Shown here: positions 25,763 through 33,438 of the stretch, one piece after another | How positions within the stretch are numbered: position 1 is the stretch's first letter | Layout of the letters: each line of letters begins with the position of its first letter | DNA from: Oppiella nova | Taxonomy: Eukaryota; Arthropoda; Arachnida; Sarcoptiformes; Oppiidae | DNA: 44,355 nt | Assembly: GCA_905397405.1 (NCBI GenBank) | Contig: CAJPVJ010000080.1 | Span: forward strand, 1 to 44,355 | Reading direction: 5' to 3' | The notes under the pieces: generated by a model | What the model saw: only the letters and a program-made list of their open reading frames with translations | Database searches by the model: none | What the model was told of the DNA's origin: nothing | Position numbers and translations under genes: made by a program

Positions 25763-26353
25763 ATGAAGAAACTGACTTTAGCAACATTGAGTACTTTGGT
25801 TTTAACTTTGACATGTAGCAGCGTATTTGCTGTAGATGGGAGCATCAGAGTCAATGGTGTTGTGACTGACCAAACCTGTACCTTACAAGCTGGCTCTAGT
25901 GGGGTAAGTGGTTTGAAAGATCTAACAATTAGCTTGCCCACTGTGCCTAAATCAAGATTTAGACCTGGAGTTTCACAAATAAGAATGGGCGTACTGTTGC
26001 ACTTAAAAAATGCTACGGGTACAGGTACTTGTGATACAGCAACAACGAAAGCCTTTCAAGGGATACATCTCAGTACAATTTCACCACCAGATGACTTAGA
26101 TGCAACGGATAAAACTTTATTGGTCAATAAAGCTACAGATGCTCCTACTAAAAATCCTGTTTTTATTCAAATAAGTACTGGACATCAGACCGTTGTGGAT
26201 CTTTCTTTGCCTTGGGGATCTCAGTCGAAAAGTGACGTTTTGGGCGTGGAAAATCGTTTCGTATTTTACCAAGTAGCATATATTTCTAAAACAGGAATTG
26301 TAGATGCTCAAAATGTACAAGTAAAAATTAATTATACATTGCACTATAATTAA
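25763..26353 (+). CDS. Exported pilin-like protein 3 of the tandem array
   Basis: 196 residues from ATG 25763 (GGGG 8 bases upstream; a TTG just before it is not used). The signal peptide ends VFA and the mature part starts VDGSIRVNGVVTDQTCTL. The Cys pair, GIHLS, LLVNKA, LPWGSQ and KINYTLHYN are all present. Together with protein 6 it lacks the GAGGAS insert seen in 1, 2, 4 and 5, and shares VVTDQTCTL, so 3 and 6 are counterparts in the duplicated blocks. It is followed by the block terminator. Confidence 0.75.
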   Translation: MKKLTLATLSTLVLTLTCSSVFAVDGSIRVNGVVTDQTCTLQAGSSGVSGLKDLTISLPTVPKSRFRPGVSQIRMGVLLHLKNATGTGTCDTATTKAFQGIHLSTISPPDDLDATDKTLLVNKATDAPTKNPVFIQISTGHQTVVDLSLPWGSQSKSDVLGVENRFVFYQVAYISKTGIVDAQNVQVKINYTLHYN

Positions 26354-26417
26354 TTTTTGGTATGTGGACTTTAGCTGGTAAGCATAGGTTTGCTGATGAT
26401 TGAGAAAATTAAAATTT

Positions 26418-26446
26418 AAAAAAACTGCAATTCATTGCGGTTTTTT
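26418..26446 (+). terminator. Block A terminator
   Basis: A-tract, then ACTGCAA-TTCA-TTGCGGT (one G-T wobble), then TTTTTT. The same sequence ends block B. Confidence 0.85.
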
Positions 26447-26479
26447 GTTTTATCGCTAGGCTTGTTTCATCAGCCCTTT

Positions 26480-26600
26480 AGCCCTTTTTAAAAGCATAGA
26501 TCAATATAAAAATCCCTTTCATCTTCCCTTTTTTGCAAATAGAGAAGGCACTTTGAATAGCAATATGATTTACGACACACGATTATTTTTGATTGATGAA
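26480..26600 (+). repeat. Dispersed intergenic repeat, copy D (diverged)
   Basis: CCCTTTTTAAAAGCATAGAT, then a degraded CCTTTCATCTTCCC/GAGAAGG hairpin, then TTTGAATAGCAATATGATTT, in the order of copies A-C. It lies between the two pilin-like blocks. Confidence 0.65.
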
Positions 26601-26997
26601 CGAAATCGATTGAATATCATTTTATAAAAAATCATAAGTGCTTTAATGAATATTCAATCAATGATGTTGATGGGTAATACTTTGGATACGTATAGAAGAT
26701 CTTAATAAGGAAGCTGGATGATGAGGTCATTTATATGATTGCAAAATGATAAAACATATTATTTTAGTCGGGTTAAATCTATAATGAGAAAAATGATTTT
26801 ATTGATGTTTAGTCATATTTTGACATGTTGTAAATGGTGTTTAAAACTCAAATAAAATTAAATTTTTGATCATTTGTTTTATTTATTATATTGATTTTTA
26901 ATAATAAAATTTATACATGATTTTATGTAATGTATTTATATGATAAAAAGTAAACTTAAAAATATTGTGATATGCGGATATTTTTGTCAGCATGGAG

Positions 26998-27031
26998 TTT
27001 TATTTTAAATTGTCGGAAATTTAAAATAAAA
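26998..27031 (+). promoter_or_regulatory. Conserved leader hairpin, block B
   Basis: The same 14-bp stem as at 24183-24216, loop GTCGGA, 170 bases before pilin-like gene 4. Confidence 0.6.
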
Positions 27032-27201
27032 ACATCTATTAAAATAGACTCTAGCTTGAAATAAGCAGAGGCTTAGAGTTAACAGCAACAGCGTTTATAT
27101 ATTTAGATCTATCTATTTTCGTTGAAATTACCATGTCTCCTAATGTGAATCACAGCATCGTTAAATTATCGCATTTATTAAAGCTTTATAAGGCTGATTC
27201 A

Positions 27202-27795
27202 ATGAATAAACTGACTTTACCCACATTCAGCACTTTGCTTTTAACTTTGGTATGTACCAGCGTTTTTGCTGTAGATGGAACCATTAGAGTCAATGGTGTT
27301 ATTACTGATGGGACATGTATATTACAAGGTAGTAGTGAGGTAAGCGGTAATAAAGATCTAACGGTTACCATGCCCACTGTATCTAAATCAAATATTGGTG
27401 GAGCGTCAAGGAAAATTGTGATGGAGTTAAGAAATGCTGATGGTACAGCTAACTGTGATGCCACAACAAGTAGTGCCTTGCAAGGTATACATCTCAGTGC
27501 TTCACCAACTGACTTGGCTTCATATGATAAGACTTTATTACTCAATAAAGCTACGGGGGTAGGCGGTGCGTCTACTGCCAACCCTATTTTTATGCGAATA
27601 GAGACTGATAAGGGGGTTGGTCTTGCTAGGCGGGTAGATTTTTCTGCACCTTGGGGAACACAGGCGAAAAGTTATGTTAATCAGTTTCGTGGCCGTACAT
27701 GGATTACTTACTATGTAGTATATTTTACCTGGAATTGGATTGTTGACGCTCAAAACGTCACAGCAACTATAAATTATACATTGCACTATAATTAA
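27202..27795 (+). CDS. Exported pilin-like protein 4 of the tandem array
   Basis: 197 residues from the ATG at 27202, placed by the signal peptide (MNKLTLPTFSTLLLTLVCTS, cut after VFA). The mature part starts VDGTIRVNGVITDGTC. The second Cys is in TANCDATTS. GIHLS, LLLNKA, APWGTQ and TINYTLHYN are present. The upstream AAGG is weaker than the AAAGGGG of other copies, so expression may be lower. First gene of block B, counterpart of protein 1; its variable loops differ from all others. Confidence 0.75.
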   Translation: MNKLTLPTFSTLLLTLVCTSVFAVDGTIRVNGVITDGTCILQGSSEVSGNKDLTVTMPTVSKSNIGGASRKIVMELRNADGTANCDATTSSALQGIHLSASPTDLASYDKTLLLNKATGVGGASTANPIFMRIETDKGVGLARRVDFSAPWGTQAKSYVNQFRGRTWITYYVVYFTWNWIVDAQNVTATINYTLHYN

Positions 27796-27885
27796 ATTTT
27801 CCTCTGTTGTTTTTGGTTGGGAAGCATGCGTTTACTGAAGATTGAGCAATTTAAAATGATTAAAACATTATAAAGGGGTTATTCA

Positions 27886-28491
27886 ATGAATAAACTGACT
27901 TTAGCCACATTGAGTACTTTGGTTTTCACTTTGCCATGCACAAATGTATTTGCAGTAGATGGCACCATTACGGTTAATGGTGTTATCACTGATGGAACCT
28001 GTACATTAAAAGGTGATGGTGGTTATATAACTGGTTTGAAAGATATCGTATATCCATTAGGTATTGTACCTAAATCGTGGTTTACGCCTACACTTCCAGT
28101 GCCAATGCGTTATGGACTTACTCTACAGTTAACCAATGCAACAGGTACAGCTCACTGTGATGTGGCAACAAGTAAAGCATTAAAAGGAATACATTTGAGT
28201 ACAATTTCACCAGATGATTTGGATGAGACGGATAAGACTTTACTCGTGAATAAAGCCAAAGGTGCGGGTGGTGCTTCTGCTAAAAATCCTGTTTTTATTC
28301 AAATGCAGACTGAAAACAGTAGACCTGTAGATTTTTCTGCGGCTTGGGGAACTCAGGAGAAAAGCTTAATGCGTATCCGTGCTGATGGTGAAACATATGT
28401 ATATTACATAGTCGCGGTTGCTTCCAAAACGGGGATTGTCGATGCTCAAAATTTCACGACAACGATCAATTATACCTTGCACTATAATTAA
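27886..28491 (+). CDS. Exported pilin-like protein 5 of the tandem array
   Basis: 201 residues. The signal peptide reads MNKLTLATLSTLVFTLPCTN and is cut after VFA; the mature part starts VDGTITVNGVITDGTCTL. The second Cys is in TAHCDVATSK. It ends TINYTLHYN. The N-terminal third is almost that of protein 1, while its central part (GGYITGLKDI to FTPTLPVP) is almost that of protein 6, a mosaic. Strong AAAGGGG ribosome site. Confidence 0.75.
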   Translation: MNKLTLATLSTLVFTLPCTNVFAVDGTITVNGVITDGTCTLKGDGGYITGLKDIVYPLGIVPKSWFTPTLPVPMRYGLTLQLTNATGTAHCDVATSKALKGIHLSTISPDDLDETDKTLLVNKAKGAGGASAKNPVFIQMQTENSRPVDFSAAWGTQEKSLMRIRADGETYVYYIVAVASKTGIVDAQNFTTTINYTLHYN

Positions 28492-28579
28492 ATTTTGTGT
28501 GTTGATTTTATTGATGAAGTTTAGGTTTATTGAGGGTTGAGAAAATTAAAACTTATTCAAATCTTATGAGATGTATTGA

Positions 28580-29170
28580 ATGCAGAAACTGACTTTAGCC
28601 ACATTGAGTGCTTTGGCTTTAAGTTTGACATGTAGTTGCGTGTTTGCTGTAGATGGAACAATCACCGTCAATGGTGTGGTGACGGACCAAACATGTACAT
28701 TAAAGGGTGATGGTGGTTTTGCAACTGGCTTAAAAGATATAACCGTTGACTTGGGTACTATGCCTAAATCAAAGTTTACACCTACACTTCCAGACCCAAG
28801 GAAGCATGGATTTACTCTGTACCTCACAAATGCTGCAGGTACTGGTGCCTGTGATGTAGCAACAACGAAAGCCTTTCAAGGGATCCATCTCAGTGCAATT
28901 TCAGCAAATGATTTGGATGCCACAGATAAGACTTTATTGGTTAACAAAGCTATAGACGCTTCTACAATCAATCCTATTTTTATTCAAATTTCTAGCATTA
29001 ATGGGGTAGTAGATTTTTCCGCACCTTGGGGAGTTCAAGCAAAAAGTCCAATTTATACGCTTGGAGATGAAACGTATCTACAATACGATGCAGTGCCTGC
29101 TTCCAAGACTGGAATTGTCGATGCTCAGAATTACACCGCAACGATAAATTATACAATGCACTATAATTAA
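28580..29170 (+). CDS. Exported pilin-like protein 6 of the tandem array
   Basis: 196 residues. The signal peptide is MQKLTLATLSALALSLTCSC, cut after VFA. The mature part starts VDGTITVNGVVTDQTCTL. The second Cys is in TGACDVATT. GIHLS, LLVNKA, APWGVQ and TINYTMHYN are present. It lacks the GAGGAS insert, as does protein 3, and is followed by the block terminator. The ribosome site is weak (TTATGAGATGTATTGA). It is the last gene before the TonB receptor. Confidence 0.75.
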   Translation: MQKLTLATLSALALSLTCSCVFAVDGTITVNGVVTDQTCTLKGDGGFATGLKDITVDLGTMPKSKFTPTLPDPRKHGFTLYLTNAAGTGACDVATTKAFQGIHLSAISANDLDATDKTLLVNKAIDASTINPIFIQISSINGVVDFSAPWGVQAKSPIYTLGDETYLQYDAVPASKTGIVDAQNYTATINYTMHYN

Positions 29171-29236
29171 TCTTTTGTATCTGTTGGCTTAAGTAGATAA
29201 TCATATATTCGTTAATGCTTTAGAAAATTAAAATTT

Positions 29237-29265
29237 AAAAAAACTGCAATTCATTGCGGTTTTTT
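29237..29265 (+). terminator. Block B terminator
   Basis: Same A-tract, ACTGCAA-TTCA-TTGCGGT stem-loop and T-tract as at 26418-26446. It separates the pilin-like block from the receptor gene. Confidence 0.85.
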
Positions 29266-29328
29266 CGTTTCTGCTTCGTCATATAACTTAGAACACATGA
29301 AAACACAGATTATTTTAACTGAGTGAAG

Positions 29329-29346
29329 TTAATGATTATCATTTAA
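29329..29346. promoter_or_regulatory. Fur-box-like palindrome before the TonB receptor
   Basis: TTAATGATTATCATTTAA contains AATGAT-T-ATCATT, a perfect 6-1-6 palindrome, 18 bases before the receptor start. It fits iron-dependent repression by Fur. Confidence 0.65.
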
Positions 29347-29363
29347 CCTTGGGTGGGTAGAGA

Positions 29364-31964
29364 ATGTCTCAATCTTTATATCAGAATGCAATAAAGCCTG
29401 TTGCGTTGGCTGTTGCAATCGCACTCTCTATGAGTGCAATCAGTATACAAACGCATGCAAATAATGCTTCGCCTGTTGGCTTTTATCAAGTGCAAAGCGG
29501 TTCATTAACCCAAGCTTTAAATAGCTTGGCACAGCAAGCCAATGTATCCTTGTTATTAGATCCTGCAAAAACCAATCGTTATCGGGTAAAGACGATGAAG
29601 GGTAAATATACCCTAGATCAAGCTTTTGCATTATTGGTGCAAAATACCCCATTCCAGATTCAAAAAACTTCCGCAGGTTATCTACTCATTGAAAAGTCTA
29701 CTGCGGCACAAACGTCTGTAGTCAATACAGCAAACACTGCAACAGGAAAAACAGCAACGGGGAAAACAGCAACATCATCCACAAGTGCTGAAAACCAAAT
29801 TTATCAGATGACCCCGATTGTGGTCGAAGCAGTAAAAAAAGATACGATACAATTTGGTCAGAGCGTACTCAATCAAAAGGCGATTGATCGTTATCAGGCC
29901 AATAATGTTGCGCAATTGCTCGATCATATGCCCAGTGTAGGTTCAGCAGGATCTCCACGTCCAGGAGGGCAAACGATTAATATCTTGGGGATGGGTGGGG
30001 TAGCCGATGTACCAATCACCTTAGACGATTCTGTTAAAACGTTTGATAAATATCGACAAGGTTCAGTCTTTATTGAACCTGAGATTTTAAAGAAAATCAC
30101 CGTGGATAAAGGGCCACATAACGTCGAAGTCGGTAATGGTGGTTTTGGTGGTAAAGTTACACTGGAAACTAAAGATGCGACAGATTTGCTTGATGAGGGT
30201 AAAAATATTGGCGCATTCTTAAAATATTCACGTTTTTCCAACAACAGTCAAAATACCTATACGGGTGCAGTATATGGTAAAGCCGACAATGGGCTGGTCG
30301 ATGGTCTGTTTTACTATACAAACCGAGACAGCGGAAATGTAAAGCGACCTGATGGCAGTGAGTTTTTATATTCTGGACAAGAGCAAGAAACCTATTTAGC
30401 CAAACTGAACTTTTATCCTGCCGATGGTCATAAAATTTCTTTAAATGCCATGCGCAGTGGGCATGAAGGTTGGGAACCTTTTGCTGCCATGCGTGATCAA
30501 GATGCCGTGCCGACTGAAGCTGATATTGCCAAATATGGTTATGATGAGGCTTGGAAACGCCGTTTGGTCGACCGTGATCAGGAAGATACCAGTTATTCTG
30601 CAAGTTATGAATTCAATCCTGATGCTAACCCATATCTAAACTTAAAAGCTGTCGCATCCTATTCCAAGACCTATCAGCATGATTTACGCTTGCCAAGTGT
30701 GACGGGTTCAGCGGCACTGTTAGGCAATGAAAGCTGGGTAACCTATACCAATACAGCATTAAAAATGAGTAATATCAGTGATATTGATACAAAACTGGGG
30801 ACGCATAAATTAAAGATTGGCGCGCAATACCAGAAAATGGAACAAAACTCGCTGATTTATGACAAAAATAATGTGAAAAAGCCTGACTATAATTTTGGTT
30901 ATTATGAACCGAACTATATGCCTGCTGGTGATCAGCAAATGCTGAGTGCATTTATTGAAGATCAGTATCAGATTAATAATCTCATCATTACCCCATCGCT
31001 ACGTTATGATCATATTGAAAATAACGGTAAGCCAAATCGTGCATCACGATTTAATGATCCGGCTGCTGGACATGATTATTCCAGTAAAACCTATACAGGC
31101 TGGTCTCCTCGTTTAGCGATATCTTGGAAACAGACCGACTACATGACATGGTTTGCTAACGTGAGTAAAACTTGGCGTGCGCCTCGTGTAGATGAACAAT
31201 ATTATGTGCAATCCGCAGCAACCACTGTTCCATCGACCAGTCGTTATTTAGTTCCTGAAAAAATGTTGGCGATTCGTGTCGGAAATGAGATGAATTTTGA
31301 CGATGTGTTTAGCAATGAAGATCATCTGCAAGTGCGTTTAACTTATCATCATAATCGTGGGGGCGATGAGATATTCCGCAATCGCTCAACATTTTGTCAA
31401 GCACAAGCAGAAAACAATGCCAACAACGGATCAGGCAGCGTAGCAGACTGTAAAGGTAATTATGATCATGGTTTTTATCGTAATGTGACTGATTACACCA
31501 TCAAAGCCTATGAAGCCGAAGCTTTCTATAATCAGCCGACTTGGTTTGCAGGTTTAACCTATTCCTATATTCGCGGGCAACGTGATAATTCCCCTGTAAA
31601 TCCGTGGTTTGATCAAAAAACATGGATGACCAATATTCCACCGAAAAAAGCCACAGCGACTTTAGGGGTGAATGTGCCTGAGCATCATTTAACCATGGGA
31701 TGGAGAGGGATATTTGTTGCTGCACAAGATCGAAGCCTTTCAGATAATGATAAATCGATCGCTGCATCTTCATTTTCATTACCTAAAACCAAGGGCTATT
31801 CACTGCATAGCGTTTATGCCGACTGGCAGCCAATTGGTACAAAAGGGCCGACGCTGAATTTCTCGATTGATAATTTATTTAATCGTGATTACAAAATGTA
31901 TTTGGGTGAATATATGACAGGTACAGGTCGAGATTATAAGGTGAGTATTTCGCAGAAATTCTAA
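29364..31964 (+). CDS. TonB-dependent haem receptor with STN signalling domain
   Basis: 866 residues. Signal peptide about 1-32 (ends THA). An STN domain (about 37-110: FYQVQSGSLTQALNSLAQQA to SAGYLLIE) marks a signal-transducing receptor that talks to FecR. After a Thr/Ala-rich linker come the TonB box region (about residues 149-156), the plug with LLDHMPSVGSAG, GGFGGKVTLETKD, and a 22-strand barrel ending ISQKF. The features fit haem/haemoglobin receptors of the HasR/HemR type. With haem oxygenase, sigma and anti-sigma upstream it completes a haem-uptake and signalling set. A Fur-like box precedes it. The exact ligand is inferred. Confidence 0.85.
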   Translation: MSQSLYQNAIKPVALAVAIALSMSAISIQTHANNASPVGFYQVQSGSLTQALNSLAQQANVSLLLDPAKTNRYRVKTMKGKYTLDQAFALLVQNTPFQIQKTSAGYLLIEKSTAAQTSVVNTANTATGKTATGKTATSSTSAENQIYQMTPIVVEAVKKDTIQFGQSVLNQKAIDRYQANNVAQLLDHMPSVGSAGSPRPGGQTINILGMGGVADVPITLDDSVKTFDKYRQGSVFIEPEILKKITVDKGPHNVEVGNGGFGGKVTLETKDATDLLDEGKNIGAFLKYSRFSNNSQNTYTGAVYGKADNGLVDGLFYYTNRDSGNVKRPDGSEFLYSGQEQETYLAKLNFYPADGHKISLNAMRSGHEGWEPFAAMRDQDAVPTEADIAKYGYDEAWKRRLVDRDQEDTSYSASYEFNPDANPYLNLKAVASYSKTYQHDLRLPSVTGSAALLGNESWVTYTNTALKMSNISDIDTKLGTHKLKIGAQYQKMEQNSLIYDKNNVKKPDYNFGYYEPNYMPAGDQQMLSAFIEDQYQINNLIITPSLRYDHIENNGKPNRASRFNDPAAGHDYSSKTYTGWSPRLAISWKQTDYMTWFANVSKTWRAPRVDEQYYVQSAATTVPSTSRYLVPEKMLAIRVGNEMNFDDVFSNEDHLQVRLTYHHNRGGDEIFRNRSTFCQAQAENNANNGSGSVADCKGNYDHGFYRNVTDYTIKAYEAEAFYNQPTWFAGLTYSYIRGQRDNSPVNPWFDQKTWMTNIPPKKATATLGVNVPEHHLTMGWRGIFVAAQDRSLSDNDKSIAASSFSLPKTKGYSLHSVYADWQPIGTKGPTLNFSIDNLFNRDYKMYLGEYMTGTGRDYKVSISQKF

Positions 31965-32106
31965 TAGGTCTGTGTTCAATATTTGACATGACAACATGAG
32001 ATTGCGAGAAGTCAATTTGATTTAAGGAGTAAGTTTATACAGATTTACTTCATATAAATTAAATCGCTTTTTACATTATTTAATCATACAAGGTGTAGGG
32101 ATTGCA

Positions 32107-32126
32107 GGGCGACAGGGATGTCGCCC
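32107..32126. repeat. GC-rich hairpin
   Basis: GGGCGACA-GGGA-TGTCGCCC forms a perfect 8-bp stem, unusual for this AT-rich sequence, between the TonB receptor and the convergent LysR gene. It could be a terminator or a short repetitive palindrome. Confidence 0.5.
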
Positions 32127-32167
32127 GTTATATGTGAAAACGCGAGGATATAATACGTACCCCGCGC

Positions 32168-33073
32168 TCAACAAAAAAACTCTTTATCGTTAGAAACAGC
32201 AATCGATTCTAGCCATTGAACAAACTCAAGCTCACGTTCATTCAGTTGAACAGATTTTGGATAGACCAGAAAATAAGAATACTCTTCAAGTGTTTCTTCA
32301 AATAATTGAATCAACTCTCCAGATTGTAAAAATGGTCTTTGTAGAAATGGACAACCAAGCATCACGCCTTGATGATTACGTACACTATTTAATCTGACAT
32401 TGGTATCATCAATATAAATATTATGCTGACCTAAGATCGGCGTATTAAATTTTTTTTGAAACCACTCTGTCCAACTTGAATTACTTTCCTCATGTAGTAA
32501 GGTTACATTTCTCAGCTGTTCAAGCGATTCAAAAGGGCCATATTTTTCGAAGTATTCAGCAGAACAAATCGGGGTTAAGTTACCAGGAACCAATTTAACC
32601 GTTTCACAATCTGGCCAATCATTTTTACCCCAAACAATTGCAAATTTTATATGATCTCTTTGAAAATCTGGTGGTAATAGATTGTGAATAAGATGAATTT
32701 CAATAAGTGGGTGCGTTTTCCAAAAAAGCTCTAACTGTTTAGTCAGCCACATACTTGAAATAAAAGGGCGTAAACTGAGATTAATTCGCATTTTTCCACG
32801 CGGTGTACGTGATTCAACCAGTGCATGACTGATCTCTTGAAATGGCTTTTCCAGTTTAAAAAAAAGTAGTTCTCCTTCCTGAGTGAGAATCAAGGTTCTA
32901 TTTTTACGAAAAAATAATTTATAACCTAGATATTCTTCTAATATTTTAATTTGATGGCTAATCGCCGATGGTGAAACTAATAAATCCTCAGAAGCCTTAG
33001 TAAAATTTAGACGTTGGGCTGAAACGATAAACGTTTTTAGCGCGTTTAATAAAGGTAATTGCATCCTGCTCAC
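32168..33073 (-). CDS. LysR-family regulator (GcvA-like)
   Basis: 301 residues. HTH at about 5-60: LNALKTFIVSAQRLNFTKAS, then SPSAISHQIKILEEYLG. The effector domain has GcvA-type features (MRINLSLRPFISSMWL, VNLRLNSV-like middle). It is divergent from the MFS/Rieske cluster starting at 33439, with about 365 bases between, and is the likely regulator of that pathway. Confidence 0.85.
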   Translation of the reverse strand: MSRMQLPLLNALKTFIVSAQRLNFTKASEDLLVSPSAISHQIKILEEYLGYKLFFRKNRTLILTQEGELLFFKLEKPFQEISHALVESRTPRGKMRINLSLRPFISSMWLTKQLELFWKTHPLIEIHLIHNLLPPDFQRDHIKFAIVWGKNDWPDCETVKLVPGNLTPICSAEYFEKYGPFESLEQLRNVTLLHEESNSSWTEWFQKKFNTPILGQHNIYIDDTNVRLNSVRNHQGVMLGCPFLQRPFLQSGELIQLFEETLEEYSYFLVYPKSVQLNERELEFVQWLESIAVSNDKEFFC

Positions 33074-33438
33074 CTCTAATGATTAAAATAAAAAGTTTTT
33101 AATCACCTCAACAAATCAATAAATGATCACCTTATCGTGTTGAATACCTATTTGTTTCCTAATATGTCAGATTCAACAATGATCAAGAAATATGATTGTA
33201 ACCAAACTTTGTAAGTTTAGACAGTTTCAATCTATATCTAAAAATTTTAATTAAAAATGATTCAAGCTATAAATTCTGAAAACATAATAAGATAGAGCTT
33301 ATTTTCGTTTTTACTATGAATTTTTTTCAATTTACTTTGAGAATAACTACATTTTTAGAGTGGTCACTGAGTGACATACTCATTATTGCAAAGGAATTTG
33401 CATTTGCCATGAATTTGGTTAGCTTAAGGAAAACGCTT
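33074..33438. other. Divergent promoter region between LysR and MFS genes
   Basis: AT-rich, about 365 bases. It must hold both promoters and the LysR sites; I see no clear T-N11-A palindrome I would assign. An ORF opens at 33316, but the MFS protein itself starts at 33439 after AAGGA. Confidence 0.45.

Larger units (their letters stand above)
23991..26446 (+). repeat. Duplicated three-gene block A (leader, pilin-like genes 1-3, terminator)
   Basis: The leader, three pilin-like genes and the terminator correspond to block B at 26807-29265. Lengths are 2456 and 2459 bases. First genes start at offset 395 in both, third genes at 1772 and 1773. Both leaders begin GTTTAGTCA and contain the same hairpin stem, and both end in the same terminator. 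This indicates one segmental duplication of the triplet. Confidence 0.85.
26354..27201. other. Spacer between the two pilin-like blocks
   Basis: Contains the block A terminator, repeat copy D, about 200 bases without visible features, and from 26807 the duplicated leader of block B with its hairpin. An ORF opens at 27133 but lacks a good ribosome site; the pilin-like start is 27202. Confidence 0.6.
26807..29265 (+). repeat. Duplicated three-gene block B (leader, pilin-like genes 4-6, terminator)
   Basis: Counterpart of block A. The leader is similar over about 220 bases, then small insertions and deletions appear before gene 4. Genes 5 and 6 share a long central segment (GDGG..TGLKDI to FTPTLP.P), which suggests exchange between neighbours after duplication. 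Confidence 0.85.

Noticed and set aside
24379-28827. Minus-strand ORFs recurring opposite each pilin-like gene
   Set aside because: They recur only because the sense genes are duplicated; no start signals and no signal for selection on that strand.
24386-29170. Lipoprotein signals in the pilin-like proteins (Cys within the leader, e.g. LPCTN, LTCSS)
   Set aside because: The residue before Cys is Pro or Thr, not Gly/Ala/Ser, and a good VFA cleavage site follows, so an ordinary signal peptide is more likely.
26354-29265. CRISPR-like array
   Set aside because: Repeats here are whole genes and leaders of about 600-2400 bases, with no short regularly spaced units.
23991-29265. Known haemophilin/Slam haemophore system of Acinetobacter hemO loci
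   Set aside because: The array proteins have pilin-like ends and a Cys pair, do not resemble haemophilin as I recall it, and no Slam-like outer-membrane protein gene is present.
30169-30603. 144-codon minus-strand ORF inside the TonB receptor
   Set aside because: Antisense to a conserved barrel-coding region; His/Gln-rich product is a frame artefact.
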